A stretch of 64,000 nt of DNA from Acidobacteriota bacterium (lineage in GTDB: Bacteria > Acidobacteriota > Blastocatellia > Pyrinomonadales > Pyrinomonadaceae): the NCBI GenBank assembly GCA_018269005.1, contig JAFDVK010000034.1:121285-185284 (forward strand). The letters are read 5' to 3'. Position 1 is the first letter of the stretch; every line of letters starts with the position of its first letter. The notes under the pieces were generated by a model that saw only the letters and a program-made list of their open reading frames with translations, ran no database searches and was not told where the DNA came from. Position numbers and translations under genes: made by a program. This document shows positions 25,775 through 35,396 of this stretch, piece after piece.

Positions 25775-28143
25775 CGACGCCCTTCAAAGCCTTGAAGAAG
25801 ATCCGGCAGATAGGATTTGACGAACTCCGCACCCGCGGCACGCAGTTCGTCAGCGCCTATCGAGACCGTCTGACAGGCGTTGAGGCACCGGACCGCACGG
25901 AGCTTTTGAACCTTTTCGGCGCCGACACCAGCCTCGACGTACGCAATTCGGCCGACAGTATTCGGCAGCTCTTCTTTGAGAATTCACGAGAGCGGTTCTT
26001 CACTTCGATGCGTGAGGATATTTCCGAGATCTTTCCCCGATCGTGCGGATCGGCCGAGCGTGAGCATCTGATCCGGGCCGCAGATGCGATCTGCAATGGG
26101 CGGGTCGAGCTTCTCGGTTTCGGGCTGGTCGATGTCGGGACGGACATCGATTGGCATCGAGAACCGATCTCCGGCATCGTCTCTCAACGGAAACATTGGA
26201 AGGAATTCAACGAGCTTGACCCAACGGAATGCGGCGACAAACGCGTGCTCTGGGAGTTGAATCGGCATCAGCATTTTTTCACGCTCGGTGCGGCCTATCG
26301 CCTTACAGGCGACGAGAAATACGCCCACCTTTTTGCCCGACAGCTTTCGAGCTGGATACATGAGAATCCGCCGGGCATCGGCATCAATTGGGTAAGCAGC
26401 CTTGAGGTCGCCTTTCGTTCAATTTCGTGGATCTGGGCAATGAACCTCTTCCGCGATTCGCCGGAACTTTCGAGCGACCTTCTTCTTGACTGCGTACGCC
26501 TGCTCTATGTTCACGGCCGTCACATCGAGACATATCTCTCCACATATTACAGCCCGAACACACACCTCACCGGCGAGGCCCTTGGGCTCTATTATCTCGG
26601 GACGCAGCTTCCGTTCCTCGAGGCCGCCTCGGAATGGCGCCGACGCGGCGAAGACATTTTGCTCAGCGAGATCGGCAAACAGATCGGGTCCGACGGCGTC
26701 TATTTTGAACAGAGTACGTGGTATCAGCGTTACACCGTTGACTTCTATCTGCACTTTTACGCGCTCAGGGAACTTTTTGGCGATACGGCTTACGACGGGC
26801 GAAATTCCACCGCGGACGAACGCCTGAACGCGGCCCTTACTTTCCTCTTGAACATTACGCGTCCCGACGGCACGACACCGCTCATCGGAGACGATGACGG
26901 CGGAAGGCTTTTGCCGCTTACGGGATGCGTCGCAGAGGACATTCGCGGCACACTCTCGCTTGGTGCCGCCGTCCTCGGACGCGGCGATCTTGCATTCGGC
27001 GGCGATGATTCATTGGCAGAAACGTTTTGGCTCCTCGGCACAAGCGGGATCAGGTCGGTCGAAAGAACCAAGGCCGCCGAGCCTGAAACACTTTCTCGCA
27101 GTTTCGCGGACGGCGGCTATGTCGTGATGAGGAACGGTTGGGCGACGACCGATGACCATTTGGTGATCGACTGCGGCGAACTCGGCGCCTTGTCAGGCGC
27201 ACACGGCCACGCCGACCTTTTGTCGATCGACCTCAGCTTACGCGGGCGGCAGATCTTCGTTGATCCGGGAACCTTCTCGTATTGGGCGTCTCCCGAAATA
27301 AGGGAAAGGTTTCGCGGCTCAGGTGCCCACAACACGCTGACCGTTGATGGCAGATCGACATCGACAAGTTCGGGGCCGTTCGGCTGGAAGACGCGTGCGA
27401 ATGCGGCCGCAAAAGAATGGATAACTGACCCGATCTTTGATTACTTCGACGGCCAGGGCGAGATACCTGGCGTCGGCCTTCATCGCCGGTCTGTGATGTA
27501 TATCCGAGGCGACTATTTCATCATCCGTGATGTCGTCGAAACGCCCGGCGAACACCTGTTCGAGCTGAATTTTCGATATGCGCCTGACATTGCGGCCGAG
27601 AAAGATCTGGAGGGCGACTTTGTCGGTGACAAAGGCCATCGGACCTTCATCTTCGGAAGCGGTGCGATGACCCTGAGCTCGGATCCTATTTCGCCGCAAT
27701 ACGGCCGCCTCATTGACTCGACACGTGTTCGCTATGCGGCCAAAGACACGGATCGAACCGAATTCGTAACTTTCGTGCTTCCGACCGTCAGCGATCTTGC
27801 TCCACCGGAAGTTTTCGAGATCCCGATAGATACGGGCCGAATGTTCCTTGTGCAATACGGTGATTATCGTGATGTGCTGCTGCTCGGGGCGGGCGGCGCA
27901 AGGATCCGCACGGAATCTGTCTCCACCGATTTTGCCCTAACTTGGGCACGAACACATTCGACGGCGGATATTCCTGAACAGATCGTTGCCGTAAATGGCT
28001 CCCGGCTCAGCATCGTTAGTTCTCCGATCGTTCGAAGAGACGAAAGCATTCGCTTTGTCACCGCCCGCCGATTCGGTCAAGAGTTGTATGTAAATGCCGA
28101 TGGTGAGCGTCAGACCGTAAAACTCACCGACCTGCCAAGTTGA
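25771..28143 (+). CDS. Heparinase II/III-family polysaccharide lyase-like protein
   Basis: The protein has 790 residues. The N-terminal (alpha/alpha) toroid contains WKEFNELDPTECGDKRVLWELNRHQH and YYSPNTHLTGEALGLYYLG. The C-terminal heparinase_II_III beta-domain has the conserved SGAHGHADLLSIDLSLRG and DPGTFSYW, plus AHNTLTVDG. Enzymes of this fold cleave uronic-acid glycans by beta-elimination; the Asn/His/Tyr residues in the first motif and the HGHAD histidines fit. There is no signal peptide, which is usual for cluster-encoded relatives of uncertain location. Members linked to assembly clusters are thought to edit or release polymer rather than digest food (family knowledge). It overlaps both neighbours by four bases. 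Confidence 0.85.
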   Translation: MTTPFKALKKIRQIGFDELRTRGTQFVSAYRDRLTGVEAPDRTELLNLFGADTSLDVRNSADSIRQLFFENSRERFFTSMREDISEIFPRSCGSAEREHLIRAADAICNGRVELLGFGLVDVGTDIDWHREPISGIVSQRKHWKEFNELDPTECGDKRVLWELNRHQHFFTLGAAYRLTGDEKYAHLFARQLSSWIHENPPGIGINWVSSLEVAFRSISWIWAMNLFRDSPELSSDLLLDCVRLLYVHGRHIETYLSTYYSPNTHLTGEALGLYYLGTQLPFLEAASEWRRRGEDILLSEIGKQIGSDGVYFEQSTWYQRYTVDFYLHFYALRELFGDTAYDGRNSTADERLNAALTFLLNITRPDGTTPLIGDDDGGRLLPLTGCVAEDIRGTLSLGAAVLGRGDLAFGGDDSLAETFWLLGTSGIRSVERTKAAEPETLSRSFADGGYVVMRNGWATTDDHLVIDCGELGALSGAHGHADLLSIDLSLRGRQIFVDPGTFSYWASPEIRERFRGSGAHNTLTVDGRSTSTSSGPFGWKTRANAAAKEWITDPIFDYFDGQGEIPGVGLHRRSVMYIRGDYFIIRDVVETPGEHLFELNFRYAPDIAAEKDLEGDFVGDKGHRTFIFGSGAMTLSSDPISPQYGRLIDSTRVRYAAKDTDRTEFVTFVLPTVSDLAPPEVFEIPIDTGRMFLVQYGDYRDVLLLGAGGARIRTESVSTDFALTWARTHSTADIPEQIVAVNGSRLSIVSSPIVRRDESIRFVTARRFGQELYVNADGERQTVKLTDLPS

Positions 28144-29270
28144 AGAAGCCCAGGATCTTACATCTCACAGGAAGCTTTAATCAGGGCGGGACGGAACGCC
28201 AGGCTTATGAGACCGTGAGCGGCCTTGTCGCTGCGGGTGAATTTGACGTGCGGCTTGCGACGCTGAATGCGGAAGGGCCTCTGCTCTCCGCAGCAAACGC
28301 TCTCACCGAAGGCCAAATACACGAATTCCCGATCGAATCGTTTTTCAGCCGTTCATTTGCCCATGCTGCCTGGAAGTGCGCCGCTTTGGTCAGAAGCGAG
28401 AACGCCGACCTGCTCCACACTCACGATTTTTACACGAACGTATTCGGCGGAGCGGTCGCCGCGTTGAGCGGTGTTGCGGTCCATATCGCGTCAAAACGCG
28501 AGACGTTCGGGCTGCGCAGCCGTCAGCAGGAATCCATCGAGAACCTGTGCTTCAGACGATCGAACGCGATCATTGCGAACTCCTTGGCGGTAAAAGAAAT
28601 GCTCGTCGATAGCGGGCTCGCTGCGGAGAAGATCACGGTCATCTACAACTCCATTGATGCCGCAAAGTTCGCAAACGCAGACGCGAACGGTATCAGGCAC
28701 GAACTCCGCTTGCCCGAAAATGTACCGCTCGTCACGCTTGTTGCGAACCTTCGCCACGAGGTAAAGAATGTTCCGATGCTTCTTCGAGCGGCAAAGAAAG
28801 TGTGTCTCGAAAACGCCGCCCACTTTGTCATCGCCGGCGAAGGCCCGCTTGAAACCGCTCTAAAAGAGCAAGCGAACGAAATGGGCATCGACGGTAACGT
28901 GAGCTTTATCGGTCGGTCGATGAAAGTGCCGGAGCTTCTTGCGGCAAGTTTTGCCGGTGTCCTGACCTCGGACGCCGAAGGATTTTCAAATTCGATAATC
29001 GAATATATGGCCGCCGGAAGGCCGGTGGTCGCGACACGTGTCGGTGGTGCGGCAGAAGTTATCGCGAACGGCGAAACGGGCTTTCTCATTGAGGCAAATG
29101 ACAGCGAGCAGATGGCCGATCACCTCATCTCACTGCTCCGGGATCCGGCGAAGGCAGCAGCGATGGGCGAGAATGGACGCCGTCTTGTTCAGGAAAGATT
29201 TGCGAGACCGCGACAGATCGAAGAGCTAAGCGGGTTATATCGGCTAACGCTTTCGGAGGCTTTTATATGA
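28140..29270 (+). CDS. Glycosyltransferase family 4
   Basis: The start is TTG 28140, overlapping the previous stop (TTGA), giving 376 residues. The GT-B fold shows the N-terminal ILHLTGSFNQGGTERQ loop and DLLHTHDFYTNVF. The C-terminal nucleotide-sugar half has VIAGEGPLETALKEQ, SDAEGFSNSIIEYMAAGRPVV and the E-x7-E-like motif around it. It is a retaining glycosyl transfer enzyme at the cytoplasmic face, with unknown donor. Its stop overlaps the ATG of the next GT4 gene. Confidence 0.88.
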   Translation: MKKPRILHLTGSFNQGGTERQAYETVSGLVAAGEFDVRLATLNAEGPLLSAANALTEGQIHEFPIESFFSRSFAHAAWKCAALVRSENADLLHTHDFYTNVFGGAVAALSGVAVHIASKRETFGLRSRQQESIENLCFRRSNAIIANSLAVKEMLVDSGLAAEKITVIYNSIDAAKFANADANGIRHELRLPENVPLVTLVANLRHEVKNVPMLLRAAKKVCLENAAHFVIAGEGPLETALKEQANEMGIDGNVSFIGRSMKVPELLAASFAGVLTSDAEGFSNSIIEYMAAGRPVVATRVGGAAEVIANGETGFLIEANDSEQMADHLISLLRDPAKAAAMGENGRRLVQERFARPRQIEELSGLYRLTLSEAFI

Positions 29271-30322
29271 GCCTTCACATCGTCGAATTGGGTCCGATCC
29301 CGCCGCCCGAAGGCGGTGTAAGCCGCCATATTGCAGCACTTAGAGACGTATCGACCGCAAACGGGCATCAATGCACGCTTATCTCGACCACTTGGGTCGC
29401 TCCGGAAGACCGCCAAGAAGGAAACCTCTATCCGCAGTCACCGATCGAGCTCGTCTCGATCTTGCGCGAGTCAGATGCAGAGATCTTTCACCTGCACGTC
29501 GGCGGCGAGATCTCGCTTCGCGTTCTGGCTCTGGCCCTTGCGGTCGCCAAAACGGCAAAACATTCCGTTCTAACGATGCACTCCGGAGGTTTTCCAGAGG
29601 CGATCGCACAGGCGTCGATCTTTAGGCGAAAGTTTACCGCATCGATCCTCAAGAAGTTCGATCGCGTGATCGCCGTCACAGATGAGATCGGCGATGCGAT
29701 TCGCGAGCTTGGCGTCGGAACAGATGCTCTCGAAACTATCCCGCCCTACGCGTTGCGCCCGCCTGATCCGAACGTGCGGATCGAAAAAGAACTCGAGGAC
29801 TTTATCGCCGAGCACTCGCCGCTCATTGTTGCGATCGGCTCACTCGAGACCGAGTACGCACCTCTCGAGCAGATCGCCGCGTTGAAGAGTTTGGTCGGGG
29901 AATTTCCCAAGCTCGGCTTCGTCATCGCCGGTGAGGGCGAGATGCGTGAGACCGTTGTGAACACGCTTGCCGAGGCAGGGCTTAACGAGCACGTTCATCT
30001 GCCCGGAAATCTCGATCATGACCGGTGCCTGCATCTTCTGGCGAAGGCAGACGTTTCGCTGCGAACAACTCGATTTGACGGCGATGCGATATCGGTCCGG
30101 GAAAGCTTGTTCCTCGGCACACCAGTGCTCGCAACTCGCGTGGGAACGCGGCCGAATAGTGTACATTTTATCGAAGAACTTTCACCGACAGCGATCGCAA
30201 ACGGGATACAAGCGGTCCTTGCGTTGCCGCGTAAAGAGAAAAGGATCTCCCAACCTGATCAATCACAGATCGAGCGAGTGGTCGAACTCTATGAACGCAT
30301 TATCGATTCGAGAAAGGGATGA
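29267..30322 (+). CDS. Glycosyltransferase family 4 (divergent)
   Basis: The 351-residue GT-B protein shows LGPIPPPEGGVSRHIAALR at the N-terminus, a glycine-rich acceptor loop. The donor half has VIAGEGEMRETVVN and VRESLFLGTPVLATRVG. The usual ExGF-E motif is altered to DAISVRESLF, so donor specificity may differ from its neighbour. It starts with the ATGA overlap of the preceding gene. Its 3' end runs 23 bases into the convergent beta-helix gene, so the two transcripts are antisense there. Confidence 0.82.
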   Translation: MSLHIVELGPIPPPEGGVSRHIAALRDVSTANGHQCTLISTTWVAPEDRQEGNLYPQSPIELVSILRESDAEIFHLHVGGEISLRVLALALAVAKTAKHSVLTMHSGGFPEAIAQASIFRRKFTASILKKFDRVIAVTDEIGDAIRELGVGTDALETIPPYALRPPDPNVRIEKELEDFIAEHSPLIVAIGSLETEYAPLEQIAALKSLVGEFPKLGFVIAGEGEMRETVVNTLAEAGLNEHVHLPGNLDHDRCLHLLAKADVSLRTTRFDGDAISVRESLFLGTPVLATRVGTRPNSVHFIEELSPTAIANGIQAVLALPRKEKRISQPDQSQIERVVELYERIIDSRKG

Positions 30323-31859
30323 GGTCGATGCCGGGACAGTTGCCCGGCGTGCAGTACTTGCTTCCGGGTTTGAGGCGGAAGTCCTTGTTGGATCGGTCCA
30401 TAAACCCAACTCTATCAACACTTTCAACGAAGTTATTTCCCAACGGAATGCTAAGGTCGCCCGTTCCGACGCCCATATTGTTGAAGAAAATATTTCCGTA
30501 GATCATCGCCTTGGCCGCCTCGCTTTTAACGTCGATCGGTCCGTGTACTCCGTAAAGGCCGTGGCCCGTAACGTTGTTCGTAAACAAGAATCCACGCGGC
30601 TGATCGCCGTAGAAAGTGATTATATTTCCGCGATTGAATACCGTGTTGTTCGAGATGGTGATCATGTCGCCGCTTGCGATCTGAATAAAGTACCCTGAGC
30701 CTTCGAATCCGCTGCCGCCGCCGAGGTTCAAGAAAAGATTGTCCGTGATCTTCAAGCGTTTGAGCATTTGGCTCGGATACGTGTCGTCGCTTCCGAGAAT
30801 GTTGACGCCTTCGCCGGCGCCATCGATGATGTTTCCGCTTATTTCAACGTCCTCGATCGTCGAGAACGGCGCACGGCCGTCCTGGTTGCGAACCGTTATG
30901 CGGAAGGCCGAACCTTCCCAATTGTTCGCTAGATAGTTCTTCGTAAACTTTACGTTCTTTGCGTTCTTCAGCTCGAAAAGCGTTTTGACGGTGAAGCCGT
31001 TCTGCTTCCACGATTCGGGCTTGAATAGAACATTGCCCGTGATCTCGATATTCGCTGGTATCAGCTCCGCATTCGCAGGATCAGAGCCGCCGAACATAAT
31101 GTTCTCCGCTCCGCCTTCGACGTAGTTGTTCAAGATCTTGACATCGCGAGTCCCCGTCCAGCCGCAGATTCCTTGTGATTCCTCGCTCTTGCCTGCGAAG
31201 CCCTCGATATAGCTGTTCTTAATGACCGTTCGGGCGCTGTTCAGAGCGATACCTCGACGCGTCTTTCCCGAAGGCAGCGAGTGAATGTAACAGCGATCGA
31301 ATTCCAGATCGTGCGGCACACGATCCGGGCGCGTTTCCTCACCACCCAATGCAACAAGGCCATAGTTGTAGATCGAACTCGAAGGTTCGAATTCGATCCC
31401 TACGAACCGATAGTGGTGAGCACCGTTCGAGGCATAGACCGCAGCTCTGCCGAGCATACCGGACCTGATCGTCGCAAGAAGCGGTCTTTGAGCGGGCGAA
31501 ATTCGTTGGCCTTCCGGAAGTTCGGCCGCACGTGATGAACGGATCGTGACGAAATCCGTAAGCGATCTCTCGGTCAGATCGATCCGGCCTGAATAAACTC
31601 CGCCGGCTTCGAGCTCGATCACGTCGCCGGAGACGGCGGTATCTATCGCTTTTTGAAGATTTCCGCCGGAAGGCAGCTTGATGATGCGGCCGGCAGCAGT
31701 TTCGACGACCTCCGGCTTTGGTGCAAAGACATCGACCGCTCCGGAAAACCAGGTGAACAACGCACCCAAGAGCGCGCAAAGAACTACCGCTGCAAGCAGC
31801 AGTTTACGGATCTTCGGACGTCTGCCCAATATATTTTCTTTGGGCCGGACGACATTCAT
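30300..31859 (-). CDS. Membrane-anchored right-handed beta-helix protein (pectate lyase/epimerase-like fold)
   Basis: I prefer ATG 31859 (GAGG five bases upstream) over the TTG at 31913, giving 519 residues. A cytoplasmic stub and one membrane helix (LLLAAVVLCALLGALFTWF) precede a long parallel beta-helix. Its repeated rungs include KILNNYVEGGAENIMFGG, IEITGNVLFKP, VEISGNIIDGAGEGVNI and ITISNNTVFNRGN. The fold is that of pectate/alginate lyases and C5-epimerases; no catalytic residues can be assigned by eye. It is the only minus-strand gene in the cluster. With the deacetylase-like and heparinase-like genes it makes three putative polymer-modifying proteins in one locus. Confidence 0.8.
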   Translation of the reverse strand: MNVVRPKENILGRRPKIRKLLLAAVVLCALLGALFTWFSGAVDVFAPKPEVVETAAGRIIKLPSGGNLQKAIDTAVSGDVIELEAGGVYSGRIDLTERSLTDFVTIRSSRAAELPEGQRISPAQRPLLATIRSGMLGRAAVYASNGAHHYRFVGIEFEPSSSIYNYGLVALGGEETRPDRVPHDLEFDRCYIHSLPSGKTRRGIALNSARTVIKNSYIEGFAGKSEESQGICGWTGTRDVKILNNYVEGGAENIMFGGSDPANAELIPANIEITGNVLFKPESWKQNGFTVKTLFELKNAKNVKFTKNYLANNWEGSAFRITVRNQDGRAPFSTIEDVEISGNIIDGAGEGVNILGSDDTYPSQMLKRLKITDNLFLNLGGGSGFEGSGYFIQIASGDMITISNNTVFNRGNIITFYGDQPRGFLFTNNVTGHGLYGVHGPIDVKSEAAKAMIYGNIFFNNMGVGTGDLSIPLGNNFVESVDRVGFMDRSNKDFRLKPGSKYCTPGNCPGIDLIPFSNR

Positions 31860-31927
31860 AACCTCGACATACGACACTGCTCTATTAAAGTGATAAAGCC
31901 GCTCAGAATCCAATCAAAACGCTCGTA

Positions 31928-31996
31928 ATGTGTAACATTTACAATGTATTGGCCATTTGGTAGCCTTTAATGTTTACACGCCCGCTTTTGCGGGCA
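31928..31996. promoter_or_regulatory. Inverted repeat and small hairpin between divergent genes
   Basis: GTGTAACATT (31929-31938) faces AATGTTTACAC (31967-31977), an imperfect inverted repeat that could be an operator for one or both divergent genes. A tight CGCCCGC-tttt-GCGGGC stem (31980-31996) sits just upstream of the AGGA ribosome site at 32000. Confidence 0.35.
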
Positions 31997-32009
31997 TTTA
32001 GGAAGACCG

Positions 32010-33239
32010 ATGAATTTACAACGGACAAAGCTGAACATCTTAAAAGGCACACCCGACCTCTCTCGGCAGGCCAAGAGCGGCGTCTCATTGCATTGTCATA
32101 CTGAATATTCCAGGGAGATGCTCGGCTTTGTGCCGCATTATGCCGCCAAACTGCCCGTGATCAACCATTTCTGGCAGAAGGAGAAGGTGAAATATTTCGC
32201 GCGCGAAGGCAAATATCCCAATTTTGAGACGGGTTATTGGTCGCCTCCGCTTTCCCCGCAGCAGGTTTACGATTTCGAAAAAGGCCAGATCGAAAACGCC
32301 GGGTTGAACGCGCTGGTTTCGGTAACGGATCACGATTGCATCGACGGAAATTTTACGATCGAAGAAGCAGATTCGAAGAAGACGGTTCCGATCTCGCTCG
32401 AATGGACCGTTCCGTTTGAAGAAGGATATTTTCATATCGGAGTTCACAATCTTCCGCGAGACCTGGCAGATGAGATATCAAAACAGCTTATTGGCTTCAC
32501 CTTCGATAAACAGCAGCATACGAGCGAACGGTTGAATGAACTCTTTGCGATGCTCGAAGAGGTTCCGGAGATTTTGGTCATCCTCAATCATCCGCTTTGG
32601 GATATTGAGATGGCAGGTAAAGAGGGCCACGAGCGGTTGCTTAAAGGCTTTTTGCGGAGTTTCGGCCGCTGGATCCACGCCCTTGAGGTCAACGGCTTCC
32701 GAAGTTGGTCGGAGAATAAGGCCGTCATCGAGCTTGCCGAAGCCGTTGGCATTCCCGTTGCGACCGGCGGTGATCGCCATGGCTGCAGGCCGAATACGGT
32801 CATTAATTTGACAGATGCATCATCCTTCGAAGAATTTGTCGGAGAGATCCGCGTTGATAAACGCGCTGAGATCGCGTTGATGCCTGCGTATGAGCAGCCG
32901 CTTCATTCGCGTCAGCTTCAGTCGTTCTCGGAGATCTTGAGCCATTATCCGGCATTTCGCGAAGGGCGCCAGCATTGGTTCGATCGAGTTTTCTTTGACG
33001 TTGACAACGGCAAAGGCCTCATCTCTCTCTCGTCGCACGGATGGAAACGCGGCGGCCCGCGATGGCTCCGCATGGCGATCTGGACTCTAGCAGTAATGGG
33101 AAGCCCGACCGTTCGCCCGGTCTTTCGCTTGTTCAGGACGAAGGCCGATCGGGTGCCAAAGAGCATTGAAAAGACAAAGTTTCAGCGCCCGGAGGACAGC
33201 AGCGACCTCGCTCAGATCCTGACCTCGGATACGGCTTGA
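32010..33239 (+). CDS. PHP-domain metal-dependent hydrolase
   Basis: The 409-residue protein carries the polymerase-and-histidinol-phosphatase metal motifs in order: LHCHTEYS (residues 28-35), VTDHDCIDG (106-114), ILNHPLWD (195-202) and ATGGDRHGC (near 256). PHP proteins are tri-metal phosphoesterases; the substrate is unknown here. The region after residue 300 has no further motif. It is followed by a GT4, a membrane protein and another GT4 in the same direction. A role in cleaving a phospho-sugar or lipid-linked intermediate is possible but only contextual. An AGGA ribosome site lies 7 bases upstream of the ATG. Confidence 0.82.
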   Translation: MNLQRTKLNILKGTPDLSRQAKSGVSLHCHTEYSREMLGFVPHYAAKLPVINHFWQKEKVKYFAREGKYPNFETGYWSPPLSPQQVYDFEKGQIENAGLNALVSVTDHDCIDGNFTIEEADSKKTVPISLEWTVPFEEGYFHIGVHNLPRDLADEISKQLIGFTFDKQQHTSERLNELFAMLEEVPEILVILNHPLWDIEMAGKEGHERLLKGFLRSFGRWIHALEVNGFRSWSENKAVIELAEAVGIPVATGGDRHGCRPNTVINLTDASSFEEFVGEIRVDKRAEIALMPAYEQPLHSRQLQSFSEILSHYPAFREGRQHWFDRVFFDVDNGKGLISLSSHGWKRGGPRWLRMAIWTLAVMGSPTVRPVFRLFRTKADRVPKSIEKTKFQRPEDSSDLAQILTSDTA

Positions 33240-33287
33240 TCGGACGGATATTCCGTCCGTCGTCCTATTTAATGATCCCTTTGAGAG

Positions 33288-33312
33288 GCGGGCCAATTGA
33301 GCCCGCCATTTG
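33288..33312 (+). terminator. Weak hairpin after the PHP gene
   Basis: GGCGGGC-caattga-GCCCGCC is followed by ATTTGTG, 50 bases past the PHP stop. There is no long T-run, so it may only attenuate. It overlaps the TTG at 33297, which is why I reject that codon as the next start. Confidence 0.4.
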
Positions 33313-33335
33313 TGATTGAGGGTGCGATAATTCGC

Positions 33336-34577
33336 TTGAAAGTGAAAGATAACTTACGTGTAGCATTTTTTCCTGACTCTTATCTGGAGGTCAACGGCGC
33401 CGCGATGACGTGCCAGAGGCTTGTCAATTTTGCACGCGAAAAGGACCGGCCGTATCTATGTGTGCACGCCGGCCCGGAGACAAAGATCGAAACCGTCGGG
33501 AGTGTTACGCATTTCTCTCTCAAGCGAAGTCCGCTTGCGATCGCTCTGGATGAAGGCCTCGCATACGACCCACTTTTTACACGCCATATTCCAAAGATCC
33601 GCAAGGCTCTTGCTGATTTCAAGCCCGACATCATACACATTACCGGCATCAACGATGTGAGCAATGCGGCGGCGTATCTCGCTTGGAAAATGGACATCCC
33701 GATGCTCGGTTCCTGGCACACGAACGTGCACGAATTCGCATCGAGCCGGCTTCGACGAATGTTTCGATTTCTTCCGGCAAAGGTGCTCGATCCGTTCGCA
33801 CGAATGGCCGAATTTCGCATCATGCAGGGCTGCATTCTCTACTATCAGATGCCGAAGGTCGTGCTCGCTCCCAACGAGGAGCTCGTTTCCGAACTTGGCC
33901 GCCGAACTAAGCGAACGGCGCATCTTATGGCACGCGGCGTCGATTCTGAGTTCTTCTCGCCAGCGAAACGGACCGTCGATGACGGTATTTTGCGTATTGG
34001 ATTCGTCGGCAGACTCCGAGCGGAAAAGAACGTTAAGCTCCTGATCGAAGTTGAACGAGCGATGCTCGATCGCGGCCTTACAAACTTTAAGTTCCTTATC
34101 GTCGGCGAAGGAAATGTCCGCGAGCACCTCGAGGCGAATATGAAAACCGCTGAGTTCACCGGTTTTCTTTCGGGCGAAGAACTGGCCGCAGCCTATGCAA
34201 ATATGGACATCTTTCTCTTTCCGTCCGAGACAGACGCGTTCGGGAATGTCGCGCAGGAGGCAAACGCTTCCGGTGTGCCCGCGATCGTTACGGATAAGGG
34301 AGGGCCGAAGTTCATTATCAACCCGGGCGTCAACGGCCTGATCGCTAAGAATGCCGACGAATTCATCGAACACACGATCGCACTTGCAAGCGATCCGACT
34401 TTGCTCGCGTCGATGAAGGCCCATGCAAGGGATAACGCCGTGTCGCGTTCTTGGGATGCTATTTTCGAGGGCGTGTACGATTCCTACCTCGAGGCGGTTG
34501 AGATCGCCGACCACCAGCGAGAAGAGGCGAAGGCCGCGAAGACCTCAAAACAAACAATAAAGGCGGGCAGCAACTAG
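33336..34577 (+). CDS. Glycosyltransferase family 4
   Basis: The frame is open from 33297, but that codon lies in a hairpin. TTG 33336 (MKVKDNLRVAFFPD) with GAGGG 12 bases upstream is more likely, though GTG 33342 is possible; about 413 residues. The GT-B features are the N-terminal FFPDSYLEVNGAAMTCQRLV, PMLGSWHTNVHEFASSRL, the donor half IGFVGRLRAEKNVKLL, VGEGNVREHL and FLFPSETDAFGNVAQEANA. The overall pattern resembles the glycolipid/mannosyl-type GT4 enzymes acting on membrane acceptors, but the acceptor cannot be known. The tail is charged (REEAKAAKTSKQTIK). The next gene follows after three bases. Confidence 0.86.
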   Translation: MKVKDNLRVAFFPDSYLEVNGAAMTCQRLVNFAREKDRPYLCVHAGPETKIETVGSVTHFSLKRSPLAIALDEGLAYDPLFTRHIPKIRKALADFKPDIIHITGINDVSNAAAYLAWKMDIPMLGSWHTNVHEFASSRLRRMFRFLPAKVLDPFARMAEFRIMQGCILYYQMPKVVLAPNEELVSELGRRTKRTAHLMARGVDSEFFSPAKRTVDDGILRIGFVGRLRAEKNVKLLIEVERAMLDRGLTNFKFLIVGEGNVREHLEANMKTAEFTGFLSGEELAAAYANMDIFLFPSETDAFGNVAQEANASGVPAIVTDKGGPKFIINPGVNGLIAKNADEFIEHTIALASDPTLLASMKAHARDNAVSRSWDAIFEGVYDSYLEAVEIADHQREEAKAAKTSKQTIKAGSN

Positions 34578-34580
34578 CCA

Positions 34581-35396
34581 ATGACAAACGAGACGCCCGA
34601 CCTGACGACCCTAAGCACAGAACGCTTGACCATCGGCGCGGCATGGGGCCTTGTCTTCAAACATCCGGTCCTTTTCTTAAAATACTGGAATTACAAGGGT
34701 GCGATCTTGAGCGGGTTGATGCGCGCTCCGATATTTTTGATCACGTATCTTGTAGGCCGTGAGAGCATCAAGATCGCGATCGCCGCTGCCGCGGTTCAAT
34801 TTGCATTTCGCTTCGTGTTTGCCGGCTTGAGCGGTGCTCTCATCCAGGCTTTTCGAAAGGTCGAGCCCGCGTGGAAAGCTCTGCTTTCCGTCATGCTGGT
34901 CGTACCGATCATCAGCCATCTGCTCGAATTCGGCTTTCAGACGCTATTTGCCTACGCGACCTCGACCGCCGATCATACCGACCAAGCGATCGTCCGCTCG
35001 ATCTGCGTATCGATCTTCTCGGCCCTTTTTGCGCTCTTCATAATGCGGCGAAACGTTCTCATCGTCGGCGAAGAAGAGAGTAAGTCCCTTCTAAGCGACG
35101 TTCTTCGGATTCCGCGGCTCGTTTTCGAATTCTGCGCGTTCCTTCCGAACGAGATCGCGGCGATGCTTCGTCGCGGAGCGACCGTGACGGCCGTTGCAGT
35201 CTTGATCGGCTTCACGATCTTTTCGCAAATCGTTGGATGGGCGGTCGCGAACCGCGTCTTTTGGACCTATGGCGGCGGCAAAGAGATCTGGGGCCTGAAA
35301 TACTGGGGTATTGACGGCCTCGTGCTGATCCTTCTCGCGATCATCGCGTCGTCGATCTATTACGAGGCCCGACACCGTCGCGGAAAAAGATCTTGA
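34581..35396 (+). CDS. Polytopic membrane protein of unknown function
   Basis: The 271-residue protein has about six membrane helices, separated by a cytoplasmic loop (MRRNVLIVGEEESKSLLSDVLR). I recognise no family. It starts three bases after a GT4 stop and overlaps the next GT4 start by four bases (TTGA). It is therefore translated as part of the glycosyltransferase unit and probably acts at the membrane in the same pathway. Confidence 0.75.
   Translation: MTNETPDLTTLSTERLTIGAAWGLVFKHPVLFLKYWNYKGAILSGLMRAPIFLITYLVGRESIKIAIAAAAVQFAFRFVFAGLSGALIQAFRKVEPAWKALLSVMLVVPIISHLLEFGFQTLFAYATSTADHTDQAIVRSICVSIFSALFALFIMRRNVLIVGEEESKSLLSDVLRIPRLVFEFCAFLPNEIAAMLRRGATVTAVAVLIGFTIFSQIVGWAVANRVFWTYGGGKEIWGLKYWGIDGLVLILLAIIASSIYYEARHRRGKRS

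Noticed and set aside
33456..34514. Open frame of 352 codons opposite a GT4 gene
   Set aside because: Antisense shadow; the plus-strand GT4 motifs are unambiguous.
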